From assembly GCF_035222375.1 (NCBI RefSeq), contig NW_026946363.1, forward strand, positions 4,650,001 to 4,714,000: 64,000 nt of DNA, in the 5' to 3' direction. Positions 45,051 through 56,200 of the stretch are shown in pieces. Positions within the stretch are counted from its first letter, which is position 1. Each line of letters opens with the position of its first letter. Made by a program: the position numbers and the translations under genes. Origin of the DNA: Podospora pseudocomata. Its lineage: Eukaryota > Ascomycota > Sordariomycetes > Sordariales > Podosporaceae. Below the pieces are notes generated by a model, which saw only the letters and a program-made list of their open reading frames with translations, did not search any database and was not told the origin of the DNA.

Positions 45051-45475
45051 GTGTGGAACGAACGGAGGGATTTGCCTGGCGGGCGAGGTTCAAGGTTTGG
45101 GATTGTGTTGGCATATCATAATATGTATGATAGAAGCAGATGGAAGAAGGCTGTGGTGTGGTGACTTGCTCGGAAGCTGTTGATTATACGTCCTTTGGGT
45201 GTCAATATCCAACTGCAATTAAACAAGAGAACTAGACTTTCTGGCTCAATAGTGATGACCTTATAGCTCACTTGGGCAGATACCAGAAAGAGGTGCGTTG
45301 ACATACTTTGAGGTGGAAGAGGAGTACACCCACTTCAGGTTCGAAGGACACTCTTGGAGAGGGAATGATGGGGCAGCATAATCATGGTTGTGAGGTGTGT
45401 GTCAGGAGATTGATGCAATCACGCGTGTTTTAACCAGACGTAAGTCTTGAAGGAGCTGTCACGGAGTGATGTTTA
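45051..45475. other. Intergenic, nothing recognised
   Basis: 0.43 kb between the glycine-zipper gene and the transposase-tail-like frame. No supported feature. Confidence 0.45.
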
Positions 45476-45766
45476 ATGGCCACCTACAAAGCTGATGCGG
45501 CAAGGCACCAACAAAACGCCCACAAAGCCCAGGACGCAAAGAAAAGGCGCAAGTTGAATAGAGAAGATTCGAATTCCAAGTTTGCAAGGCTTTGTAACCT
45601 GGAAGAGGCTCGTATTGAAGGGAGGGTGGTGGAGGAAGAAGTGGTGCCTAAGGAGGATGTGGAGCAGCCGGAGCCAGCCGAGCCTGTGCGGCGTAGCACA
45701 CGTTATCGGGTTCAAACCCGGCGTAAGAGGGAAGCAGACGCGATGTCTGACTCTGACAGTGATTGA
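45476..45766 (+). mobile_element. Possible C-terminal tail of a pogo/Fot1-type transposase
   Basis: 96 codons from ATG at 45476. The sequence is charged: basic AQDAKKRRKLNRE, then NSKFARLCNLEEARIEGRVV, an acidic/Pro stretch, RRSTRYRVQTRRKREAD, and an acidic end (SDSDSD). A basic block followed by NxKF and an EEAR-G-like helix and then an acidic end is the pattern I associate with the tails of fungal pogo/Fot1 transposases. No catalytic DDE block precedes it. It could instead be a small host gene. It lies directly upstream of the truncated multicopper oxidase. Confidence 0.35.
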
Positions 45767-45920
45767 GCTACATTTTGGTATTACTTCCATAGAAATTGAC
45801 CCAATATTGGTCTTGTTGTGGGCAGTGTAAGCATTCAGGGGTAATCTCATCAAGGTTGTGTGGCTGGTGTGGGGGTGGTGGTCCATATCCGTGGGTGGGC
45901 CATTTCCTGGTCATCTAACC

Positions 45921-47435
45921 TATGGCTCCTCATGGTATTACTCCCATTACAGTGAACAGTATGGTGACGGGGCAGTCGGACCAATTGTACGCAACCTTTT
46001 CACTCAAAGTACATCTGGGTATATCACTGACGACTGATGGCAGACTCTTCATGGCCCGAGCAGCGCCCCCTATGATGAGGCGGCAGACATCCCGCTCCTG
46101 ATGACAGACTGGAGACATGGCAGCCTATTTCCAGTTGGAAACATGCTCAAGGAAAGATGGATCCAGAGCATCTTGTTGAACGGGATCGGGAACGTGACCA
46201 AATTTGGGGCAAGGAAAATTCAAAACACGAGTAAGATTCCGAAGCCTTACACTCTTACGTTCACAGCGGACAAAGTGTATGAGGATGAGCCGCCCGAGCT
46301 CGAGGTTCCGAACTCACGTCCCAAACGATACCTGCTGCGACTCATCAACACCTCGATTGGATCCACCTTTATCTTCTCCATCGACAACCACCTGCTTTCC
46401 ATTGTCAGTGCTGACTTCGCTCCCATTTACCCCTACCTCAACTCGTCGATCCTAGTTGGAATCGGTCAACGATACAATGTTATTGTCGAAGCAAATCCAA
46501 AGAACAACACCAAACAGCCCCTTGACAGCAACGGAAACTACTGGATCAGAACGTGGGTCGCCCCGAACTGCGGTGCTGGTGTGGTCATCAACAAGGACAG
46601 CAAGGAGACATACATGCAAACGGGAATTCTGCGTTACAACAAGAGCAGTACGGAGGATCCAGAATCAAAACCATGGACAGATATTTCCATGGCTTGCTCG
46701 GATGAGACTGCCACCAGCTTGAGACCCGTGCTGCCCTGGGTTGTTGAGGATCCGATCAATGTCATGTCAACAGAAAGCAAGATTCAGCACATGGCCGTGA
46801 TCAGCGGCCCACCGGTTGATCCGATTCCGAGTTTCCCCCAGGCCTCCTATTCTTTCAGAAACGTATCAGGGGATATCAATGGCCCCAATCCACTCCAGAT
46901 CAACTTCAGCGACCCAGTGTTCCTCAACCTGGACAACGACGAGCCGTTCAAGAACAAGCTCTGGGAAATCTACCCCGAAGGTCGCCCCAACCAAACCGAC
47001 TGGGTATGGCTAGCCATCACCGTGGACTATTCTCCTGATGGAGATACCAGTGCCCATCCGATTCACCTGCACGTACATGACTTTGCCATCCTCCAACAGG
47101 CCGAAAAAACCACCTACGTCCCTGAGAACATCCATCTGAACCTCATCAACCCGCCTCGTCGTGATGTGGTGCTGATGCCTAAGAGCGGCTTCATCATCAT
47201 TGCCTTCAAGGCTGACAACCCGGGCGCGTGGCTCCTTCATTGCCATATCGCCAGTCATGCATCCCAAGGTCTGGCCCTGCAGATTCTGGAACGTCAGGCC
47301 GATGCTGCTGCCATGTGGCCAAAGGCGAGTCCCGCTGCGCAGACTGCCGCTACGCTGTGCCGCAGTTGGGACTCTTGGGTTGCTGCGTCTTACACGTCCA
47401 CGCCGACGCCTTTGCCTGATGATTCCGGAATTTGA
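45921..47435 (+). pseudogene. 5'-truncated multicopper oxidase (laccase-like)
   Basis: The reading starts abruptly at YGSSWYYSHYSEQYGDG (45921), has a good 57-bp intron (45987-46043, GTACGC...GGCAG) and continues as 464 codons to the stop at 47435. Cupredoxin 2 is present (RLINTSIGSTFIFSIDNHLL, GQRYNVIVEANP, NYWIRTWVAPNCG). So is cupredoxin 3, with both C-terminal copper motifs: HPIHLHVHDFAIL and LLHCHIASHASQG. The first cupredoxin with its HWHG motif is absent, and the second His-x-His pair reads YSH: the first His is Tyr, a single C-to-T change from CAC. Four of the eight trinuclear/type 1 histidine motif positions at the N-side are thus lost or altered. No signal peptide or start codon is found in the right place. 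Activity is unlikely. Confidence 0.8.
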
Positions 47436-47666
47436 TCCACCATCTATCAACATACGGATCAAGAAGTCAAGGTTGGAAATTATTTTGATTGTTCGTGAGT
47501 AACTTAGGTCTCTTCTGTGTATGATTAGCAACAGGATCAGTGACTTCGTTGGCAATTTTAATACGTGGTTTTTTCTGCAATTTGTCTTCATTCGGGGAGC
47601 GGTGGGCTGTTTCTGGTAATTGCGCAATTACAGTTTTGACAAACAGGTTAGGGTATATGAATGAAG

Positions 47667-47773
47667 AGTTGGACTGTAGTTGTTTGAGTATTCCGCAGTT
47701 AATCCCTATATGTCTAGGTTACGAGAAGTCACCTGCAGTGTCGGCCGGCACCGCCTAGGTTCGAATCCACAGA
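47667..47773 (+). repeat. SINE-like repeat, copy 1, with Pol III B-box
   Basis: A 107-bp segment similar to 51816-51924. It contains a perfect B-box-type motif GGTTCGAATCC (47758-47768), and T-rich runs follow (CTTTTTCCTTTTTTG). It does not fold as a normal tRNA by eye. A short tRNA-derived element is the best reading, with moderate doubt. Confidence 0.45.
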
Positions 47774-48357
47774 AAAGCTTTTTCCTTTTTTGTTATCGGA
47801 GTTTCCGAGTTTGACGCAGCAAGCTGTTTCAACCAAGACCGGTAGATGCACAGCCGTTTAGATGAACAGAAATCCGAGATCATAACATTGACTGGAAGAA
47901 TGGATAGGTGTTTGTTTGTTTTACCTTCACCTGCCCGCTGCTTGCTGTGTGGGTTTTGCATCATCTGATCAGCTGCATTGCCATTTCGTCAGCTTCCTGC
48001 AGCCTCATGGCAAGCATTTCATTTCAGCCATGCCAAACAAACTGTGCATGGGCCATAAGAGAGTCAAACAGCTGCAGCTCACCTCACAATAACGCAGCAA
48101 ATCTTTCAAAAATGACGGTCTTTGTCCGAGTCGAAGTGGGGTTTTGGTGATCGGATCGCGTCCAGACCCCATGCATTTCGCGCCCGTGACGTTGCGAAGA
48201 GGGTCAGCATGACGACACATTCACAATGATGAAGGGGGGAAATGGAGGGGATATTAAACTGAACTTTCAGTGGTAAGTTCGCCTTTTGTTCCTTCATCGC
48301 TCGAACTCATCTTCCACCCACCTCTGCAGACGAAACCTCCATCCATCAACCAACACA

Positions 48358-48821
48358 ATGAGCAGCCACCACGAGAAAGCCCCCCAGAAGAAGGGTTCTA
48401 CTCAGCCTCACAAGCACCACGAGCATCATGAGACAGGGTATACGGATGAAGCGGCTGTCGAGTGTCACGATTTGATTGATCGTGCCGAGGAAGAGGCCCA
48501 CGTATGTTCTTGGCTCTTTTGTTAGAATCCGAGACATGGCTAACAGCAGCCCCAAAGCTCCACGAGCCCGGATCCATGTACGAGCCAACAACTCACCCCG
48601 AGAAGGTCCACCTGGCGAATACTAGCTCTTCGGGAAAGAAGAGCTCCTCGTCAAGCATGCCGTCCTCGGGCAGCAAAACGAAGAAGTCCGGTTTGGAAGG
48701 ATCCAGCAGCAGCACAAAGGAGAGCATGAAAGAAGGCATGGGGTCGATGAAGGAGAGCATGAAGGAGGGTATGGGCTCCATGAAGGATACCATGAAGGAT
48801 GCTATGGGCAAGAAGAAATAG
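48358..48821 (+). CDS. Small His-rich protein with Lys/Met repeats (135 aa)
   Basis: Exons 48358-48501 and 48558-48821. The N-terminus MSSHHEKAPQKKG is followed by a His run (PHKHHEHHETGY), then DEAAVECHDLIDRAEEEAH joined by splicing to LHEPGSMYEPTTHPEKVHL. A Ser/Lys stretch leads to a C-terminal tandem repeat: SMKEGMG, SMKESMKEGMG and SMKDTMKDAMG. The spacing suggests amphipathic helices like those of hydrophilin/LEA-type stress proteins, but I do not recognise a family. The acceptor used is CCAAAG at 48557; two nearer AGs right after the branch CTAAC would break frame. No signal peptide or membrane segment, so it is probably cytosolic. Confidence 0.7.
48502..48557 (+). other. Intron of the Lys/Met repeat gene (56 bp)
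   Basis: GTATGT donor, branch GGCTAACAG. The AGs at +1 and +4 after the branch are skipped and CCCCAAAG is the acceptor. Confidence 0.72.
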
Positions 48822-48969
48822 ATTGGGCACATTCCATTCACACGGGAACTTGCGGAGGTTTGGACATGGTCAGAGTGAATTACCCAATGCCAATCGAATC
48901 TATTCCCTCTTGCTGTTATCAATTTATGAAGACACTTGTCATACCTGCTCACGTAATCTACACCATCCA

Positions 48970-50972
48970 CTATACCAATGTGAGGGTCGTTTTGTAATTT
49001 TCGTCCGTGATCTCAGCAAGAAAATCGTCAAAATCCCAAAACTCGAACTCCTCCTCTTCCTCCTCAGAATCGGGCTGTGGGTCAGATTCAGTGACCCTCA
49101 CGGACCCAATTCTTTCCCACGTCTTTAGGTCACTTGGACACTGTGCCAGAATGAGAAACTCAATAGCCCTGTTTGCTTCATCCACACCCAAGCAGAGCGC
49201 TAGCACAGTCACCTGAGGTCTGAACTCCTCTCCTGGCATCTTCCCTTCTCTAGCTCGCTGGATAGACCACTGCACTTCCCCGTCTGCGTCCACAATCTGA
49301 ACTCTGACAAGCTCGGTGTCGTGACGAACCATGGCGTACCTCCTGGCAATTCTGATGCTGCTCTTGATTCTGACGTCATATTCGAATCCCTCCGCGGTGT
49401 CATCACTGTCCATCAGGGTGGCCGAATGCACATAACCACTGACGGTCAAACTGGCAGCGTTGATCTCCCCAAGGGGATCTTGACCTTTCGGCTCGACAGA
49501 GTACTCCAGCACCTCGACATATCCAATTAGATAGTCTTCGGGGTCCATGGATATCGGGGAATCTAGAGAAGCCCAGGAGAAAGAGGGCGCTCTGTAGGTG
49601 TCGGGACACGCCCAGACATCGTTCACTTCGCGAGCTACCCAGTTCAGGCTGCGTGTCAGATCTTTTATCCAGATCCCACCAACGTAAGTGGCACCAGTGG
49701 TGTTCTGGATTTCACGGGCCAGACCTGCGATCGCGGGCAGCTTGTCCTTCTGATAGGTGAGACCTCTGCGGCTATAGCCGGAGATCATTTCAGCCCAGAA
49801 AGCAAACGCATCGTCTTGCATGGTGAGGGTGGGAGGTCGGGGACGTAGGCTGCCTCCACTGGCGGGATCAAGTGGTCCGCACTGGCAACCCATGGTGGTC
49901 TTGCAGAGCCATTGTACCTCCCTGCTGGAAAAGCCTATGAACCGGCGAGAGAGTACCTGCTCCTGAAAGCACCATCCTCTTGTTTGCACTGGATCCAAGA
50001 AGTCATCAAAGCTGCCGACAACCGGCCACGGGTTATCGCGGTCCAAACTCTGGGGATGCAAGCCACTTTTCACTCCCTCTTTCCCAACCAGCAGAAACGT
50101 TTCACCATCCTCACCAGCCAACTCCCGGGTCACCACCTGTGGATTTCTTTTCCAGTGAAGAAACCCCTCCGTCACCGTAGACGCAGACAAGGCAGCGAGA
50201 GTAACCCGTGCATTCCCGTACACCTCTGCCATCCTGCCAGCTTCTTGCTCCCACTCGGCTGTGTCGTCTTGGATGATGCAGATTGCATCAATCCAGATGT
50301 GCTCCATCCCCAACTGGCGTGTGACATCTATAGCGTCTTGGAGTGTCTGCGGCAGGGCTTCAAGGTCAAACCCTTCTCTCAACTCGTCGATGTTGTCTAG
50401 GGTGGTTCTGAAGAGACCGTCCGAGCCCCAGCAGTAGCTTAAAGCGATGTATTCAACGTCGCCAATGTCGTCACTGTCCACGAGTTGGAGCTGATCAGCA
50501 CCTTCGGCGCAGTAGATAAGGCGTGTTGGCTGGAGATCTGAGGTGCGCTGGGAACATTCAGGGTGGTTTTCTTCACATTCTTCAAGACATCTTCTTGTGA
50601 ATTCGATTGGATCCTCGGGGATGAGTCCTGGGTGGTCATGACCTTCATCAGGATCGTAGTCTGCAAAGATATTATTAGAATTAGACAATTGTTTGATGAG
50701 GAAGAGCAAATGGGAGATATACCAAGCTTGACATAAACCTGCAGGGCATACCCGCCGGAGAAGTCGAAATAGAACCGGTTCTGTCTTTCATCTAGACGCA
50801 CCCATGCTTCAAGGTCGTCGGTTGAGCCTAGTTCAGGGTGAATTGATGTCGCGGTGCTACAAATGAATTGACAAATCTCGCAGTCTGTGTCGGATTCCCA
50901 GACCCATTTGTATTGGCTAGCTGGAGAGAACTCTGGGTCCTCTGGGATGAGGTTGCGGCAGCTGTCGCACAT
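48970..50972 (-). CDS. HET-domain protein (heterokaryon incompatibility family)
   Basis: Exons 50972-50723 and 50660-48970 give 646 residues. The start ATG at 50972 gives MCDSCRNLIPEDPEFSPA; frame is open farther upstream, but this start fits the usual Cys-containing HET-protein N-terminus. After the intron (62 bp, GTATAT...TTGCAG) comes the HET domain: DIGDVEYIALSYCWGSDGLF, LPQTLQDAIDVTRQLGMEHI, WIDAICIIQDDTAEWEQEAG, RMAEVYGNARVTLAALSAST and TRGWCFQEQVLSRRFIGFSS. Later blocks are YSRRGLTYQKDKLPAIAGLA, GIWIKDLTRSLNWVA and YRAPSFSWASLDSPI. The tail is strongly acidic (SEEEEEEFEF). HET proteins trigger non-self recognition cell death in filamentous fungi. The partner is unknown. No WD40, NACHT or other C-terminal sensor is attached. 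Confidence 0.92.
50661..50722 (-). other. Intron of the HET-domain gene (62 bp)
   Basis: GTATAT donor, branch TCTAATTC/CTAATAA, acceptor TTGCAG. It joins YVKLD to YDPDEGHDH. Confidence 0.82.
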
Positions 50973-52285
50973 GGTGTTTAACTTGCCGTTGCCGGTGTGT
51001 GCGAAATTAATTACTTGGGACTTTGACTGAGGAAGAGAAGAAAAACTGTCGACGATATAACTGGCGTTTGAGGGCAGTGGTCCGCGTGCGAAGGAGGTTG
51101 GGCAAAATCCGTTGGTCGTTCTTTGGCAAGTTGGGACTTTATAGGATTCATGAGGCGAGAATATCACCAACGAAAACCAGGGGTTGGTGGTTGGTGACAT
51201 GGCGCCATGTGTGTTGGTGCACTGATCTGGTCTCATTCTTCAACCTAAGTCATGCTGTTGGCTCTGTAGTACATGTGGTAGAATCAGGGCTGCGGTGAGG
51301 CTTGGCGATTGTATGACGTGCTCCTATCTTCCACTAGGTCTTGAACCTCATATTGCCCGGTACGGTAAGCATTGAAAGTTCTTTGCGCTTATTAGGTGGG
51401 AAGGAGCTGTCTCTGACTGACTTGCTCGAAGTTAAATATCTTCATTGAGTTTTTTGGGGATGTAAATCGAGGTTTTCAAGTATGCAACTTACGGTTCAAC
51501 ACACATATTTTGGCCAAGAGGAGAACTCCCAATACATTATTTATTTTGGAGCTACATCAAGATTAATGGCGCTATGTAAAATAAAATCAGACCAAGGCAA
51601 TGGAGGGTTGTTCGTATGTCAAACTCACAGAATAGCTTAGGCCAAGCAACGCAAGCCCCAAAGCCCAATCAATCAATGACCATCGAAGCAAAAGGCCTGC
51701 GGTCATCAACGGGCTGTGGCATTCCTCAGAAAGAGTCTTGGTGGGCATTAAAAATTGTAACAACGACAGATGCTATGTAGATGTGTATTACAGGTTATAT
51801 TTTCAACAAATTGTCAGATGGCTGGCGGTCTTGAGCGTTCGTCCCAGTTAACCCATAGCATCCATGTTAGGATGGAATTACCTGCAGCGTTAGCACCCAC
51901 ACTGCCTAGGCTCGAGCCCACAGATCATCATTTCTCTTTACCTTCTAAGTAAATGATGGGTCGGAACAGTTGTGCCAGTGGCTCTTTCCCCAAACTGGTT
52001 GTTGCTTGGAAGACGACTCCTTAGCTTGACGGAGGAAGGAACGATGGAGATATCTGCCCAAAATATTGCCCCACACACACAACAGATAGAATGTTTTTAT
52101 TTTTGTCTTGTTGTTCTCGTGTCCCCGTGATTTCTTTTTTCTTCTTTTTTTTTTTTTCAAATCTCTCCCAGGCGCACTGCTTCCTCTTCCACGCGCCCTT
52201 TTCTCGCTCCCAAACGGCCTTCTTTTTATCCCAGCTCCCACAGCAATCTATTTGTACGGACGATCCCAGCATAGCAGCATTTACC
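50973..52285. other. Intergenic with one SINE-like repeat
   Basis: 1.3 kb between the HET gene and the decayed unknown-family gene. Besides the repeat at 51816-51924, it holds a poly-pyrimidine stretch (52127-52157, T-rich). No gene supported. Confidence 0.5.
51816..51924 (+). repeat. SINE-like repeat, copy 2
   Basis: A 109-bp segment matching 47667-47773 along its length, including AGTTAACCC, ACCTGCAGCGT, GCCTAGGCTCGAGCCCACAGA. The B-box position reads GGCTCGAGCCC (51909-51919), more diverged than copy 1. Confidence 0.45.
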
Positions 52286-53295
52286 ATGTCCGCCTCCCTC
52301 GCCAAGCATGCCGAAAGCTTTGATCTCTGTTCCCTTTGGTCTGGTTTTGGGGACCGCAGAGTGTGGGTGAAAAAGGAGCTTGGCGACTTTTTTGAGAGTC
52401 CGGGTTTTTGCGCCCATGTGATAGTCAAGACACTGTGATACTTCGGAATCTGGCGCTCGTATTTCGGTGCGTCTACTGGTTTGTTGATGTTCGGGGTAGC
52501 AAGAACACAAGTATTCAAAGGTGGTTGCCCATGCACTGGGCAACCCGCGCCTCTATGCAGGTTTGAAGGGCATTGAGAGAAACTTTCTTGCCCACAGGGC
52601 TGACTATCTCGATGAAAAGGAGGGTCCGGCATATACTGAAGGTTTAACCGATGATCAAGAACTCCTCGAGTTGGTTGACGGCTTATCAGAGGTGGAAGAC
52701 GTTGACCCGTCACTTGGCGCATTATATTGACATGCCGACTGCCGCGAAAGATGACATTTGTTCCTCCAACATGTCAAAGACACCGGCGACCTCAGGGCCT
52801 CAGGGCTTGGGACACAGATCCTGATACGACCTTTGGGGAGACTAGCAACGATGCGGTTATGCAAAGCACGAAAGCCAATGTGAATATCGTCGATACGGAT
52901 ATGGACACAGAGTCTGAAGATAGCGGCGCTATCACTGAGGGCCCCAATGCCAACAACGGTATGAGAAATGTCCTCAGTGCCCTAGCTATGTTAGTGCAAT
53001 AGGCTATAGCTACCATGACTCACTTCGAGGTCACAATACTGCGACACGGGTCCCGTACAACGTCGATGTTGCGAGACTCGCGGATGGGCTGGCAGAGCAT
53101 CTGTCAGCTATCTTGCAACATTTTGCGGACTTCGACGCCACCGGTAATGTCCTCCCAGACATATTCACGAGGCTTCGCGTTGCAGTGCGTGATGATCACG
53201 AGTTTCTGCAACGGTATGCCACCGCAGCCCAGACAGAGTTTCGGATTGAGGAGGAAGACTCGGACTCGGATGACAGTCTGTTTGTTACCCAGTGA
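52286..53295 (+). pseudogene. Decayed paralogue of the 60.9-62.0 kb unknown-family gene
   Basis: The reading starts at ATG 52286 (MSASLAKHAESFDLCSLWSG). Segments match the intact gene on the other strand in order: KELGDFFESPGF with DLRQFFEYPSLF, ILRNLALVFRCVYWFVDV with ILNNLTLLFKAHHWFIEL, YSKVVAHALGNPRLYAGL with HSKIVVATLGYSRLYARF, SLGALY-HADCRER-HLFLQH with SLLGANYRLADCKERWQDFL, ARLADGLAEHLSAILQHF with LAFADGLAVNLPMMLRLV, and a shared end DSLFVTQ/DSLFVTP. Stops at 52728-52730 and in the ER-HLF position (about 52749), plus frame shifts near 52440, 52500 and 52850-53050, break it. TGA for Arg (CGA) and TGA for Trp (TGG) fit C-to-T and G-to-A change. No known domain is recognised. Confidence 0.72.
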
Positions 53296-56200
53296 GACTT
53301 TCTCCCGTTTGTTTTCCGGTACACAGTGCTTTCTCTTGTACCAAAAAAGGACAGTCATGCAATAGCGTGACATATTGTGTTGTGTCTCTGCCGCACGTCA
53401 ACTTCGTTGTTTAAGAGTTTCATGATTGCTAACTTATATGACATAGGCATCAGATTCCGCAGTTCTGGTTCGTGGTTTGTCTTCAACATGGGAAAATTAC
53501 CGTTTGAGAGAAGTTCGAGTTGGAAAGCATGTCGGCAGTTTGTATCATGAGGAGGATAAGGTACCTAGGTTAGCTTTGATATGCATGTGGGTCTCGTTGT
53601 TACTAAGGGAGGTTCCTAATCCAATTAAAAATTACACATTTGGCTGCTGAATCGTCTGATGCCTTGTGAGTGATCGGCGAATGTTGCAAACCTAACCCAG
53701 ATCAACCCCCAGGAACAGGGCAACGACAAGACTATCATGACGCGTAACCACCATTTCGCCTATCCCCACTGTCGATCCAATAGACTGACCTGGCCGGAAT
53801 AGATAGATGTAGGACTGCGGCAACCGATCTACGTGAAAAATCCACAAAGTCCTTATCAACAAAGCAGTCCATGAGCTTGGCGTCTCCCGCATGCGCATGC
53901 AATTCAACCTCCAGGCATCGAGGGTGGGAAGTCACTTTACAGCTGATAGTACCGAGTCTCGTAGCTGTACCATTCCGTTTCAACACTCCGTTATCGATCA
54001 CCAATTCTCAAGGGTGGGATAGCTGTCACAGTGTGTGCCTTGGAGCAGTAATATTCGCCTCCTCCAACAACGCAGCTGATAGTGGAAGGACAACATCAAA
54101 ATACCAACGATATGAAGAGATGTGTGGGTTTCCCGCTCGTCAGCCAGCCCTGCCAAGGAGTAGCATAGGGCGGTGAATCTTCTGGAAAGCCAGGCATCCA
54201 TCAGCTTTGTAGGACTGTTTAAATTAGCAAGCTGAATACCATCGCTCGGAGCGGTCACGTCCGGTTTAAACCAGGCAGATTCGTGAACCCTCTCGTTCTA
54301 AAACTAGAGACCAGTCTACCAAGGCGTCATTATGCGAATCGATATTGACTATCAGAGGAAACCATCACGACGGTGGCTTACTCTTACTAATGATGCCGCG
54401 ATTCTGGAAGGGCCGCAGACTAGATCAGTAACAAAACCGAGATCGCTTTCTAGCTGCCTGCTTGCCATGTGCTGATTGCTGCAGGGTTGACATGGCGTTT
54501 ATACAAGCCCCTTCCAAGCCTTCACCATCCGAACCCCATCACGAGACATGATGGGTAATCCTCATACTGTCAACGAGGAGGGACGGAAGAGGAAGCAATG
54601 TAATGTTACATGTCTTCCCCAAGTCCGCGTATTCCGCTGAGCCGCTGTCTCTCGCTTCTGCTGCCCATAGATTGCTTAGACGGATAGTGGATGACTGAAA
54701 GTTCTGGTGGATGTATGATGGGGTACAGCCGGGTGAAGCTCCCCGGTGGTCGCAGCTGCGTCTGATTGAAGCGCTTGTGACACATGCTTGTCGTCGAGGA
54801 TGGTGCTGAATGGGGATCACCACCACCTGCTATATCCATTGAAAAAACCAAGCATGTGTACATGCCATCGTTTCGGGCTTGACGCACAGAGACCGAGACA
54901 TCCTCAAACAGCCCCAATTGGGAAGGGGTTTGTAAGGCTTACCACATACAGGATGCCCAGAAAGTTAAATTGTTGCTGTTGCAATATGTATTGACCGTTG
55001 GCGTCATTACACAACGGCCACATGTTGACGTTCCCTTGCCGAATTTTGATCCCTACCTCAAAGAGACAATGGCCCCTTTTACCTTCCTAGAGAGTCAGTT
55101 GTTCGTTGACACATTTCTTGGCTTGAGAGATCATGGTGGTCAACCGCTTTGAGTTGCATCAGTAGGTTTCCTGGTAAAGCAGCCGTCTCACCAGTCCATC
55201 GGATGGACTCCATCCACCACTAAACAACCATCTCAATAGTGCGAGCCACGCCCGTTGCTAACGGAGAGTATAGACCGCGGAGACAACACCCGAGAGAGAA
55301 TCCAGAAAATAGATGCAACATGATGCAAGAGAGATATATGGCCCCAAGCGCAGGCCTTGAATGCCGCGTGCTCTCCGCAAAACATGTCGCCGGGCATCTC
55401 GGGCACGAACCGCAACGAAACTCAGCCCGGAAAGCGGCACCATCGTCGGCAAATAATGACACGAGTTGGAGTAGGTTACATTAACCTTTTGTCTCTGGGG
55501 AAGTGCTTCCTGCCAAGAGACGGTTTGCTTGTTAGCGAGGAGAGAATTCAATTTAGCCTGGGCCGTGTCGCTGTTCACCTTCCCGCCTTTTTAGCCTGTC
55601 CACAGCTTCCAATTTTGGCATCGACGCAGTTGCAATTACCTGCTAGGGGTGTGCAGCAGGCGGGCTCTGACCGATAAGACGAACTGACTGGGGCTGCATG
55701 GCAGACTGGCATTGCGAACCAAAAGAAAAACAAGTCGGGAAATAGGCCCACGACGACGACGGCTTGGCTCTGTCTTGGCTGCTTTCCATCCCACGCCCGC
55801 CATATTCTTTTGACGTTGGAGGGGGAGGTCCTCATCGTGGTCGGTCTCGTCCCAAGGGTTCGGTGCCCGCTCGGGAGGATCTGGTGATCGCAATGGTGGG
55901 CGGGCGTCGGCGGGCTGGCTGCTGGCTGCTGGCTGCTGGCTGGACCTGGTGAGCGGGATGTGGGAATAGAAGTTGGCTCCGATAATTTCTCCAGTAGGTA
56001 CTCCGTACACACCAACATAAAGTTGCTCGTCTCGCTACGCTTAACCACCGAATACCCTTTTCTGCCGAAAGAGCACAACCCGCTCTTTTCTCTGCGCCCC
56101 TGCAAGAACCTTGATGGATCATATGGGGATGGCTATGGCGAGGAACTAAGTGAGGAACAACTGGCTGACAGTCAGTTCCTCACAGCTGAGGTCATCCATG

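Noticed and set aside
47010-47627. 205-codon minus-strand open frame
   Set aside because: Antisense to the copper motifs of the multicopper oxidase remnant.
47690-47775. Possible tRNA gene suggested by a B-box
   Set aside because: No acceptor stem, D-arm or anticodon arm can be drawn, and a second diverged copy exists at 51.9 kb; better explained as a SINE-like repeat.
55575-56105. 176-codon minus-strand open frame
   Set aside because: Composition-driven (Ser/Pro and tandem GCTGGCT region); no conserved motif and no splice support.
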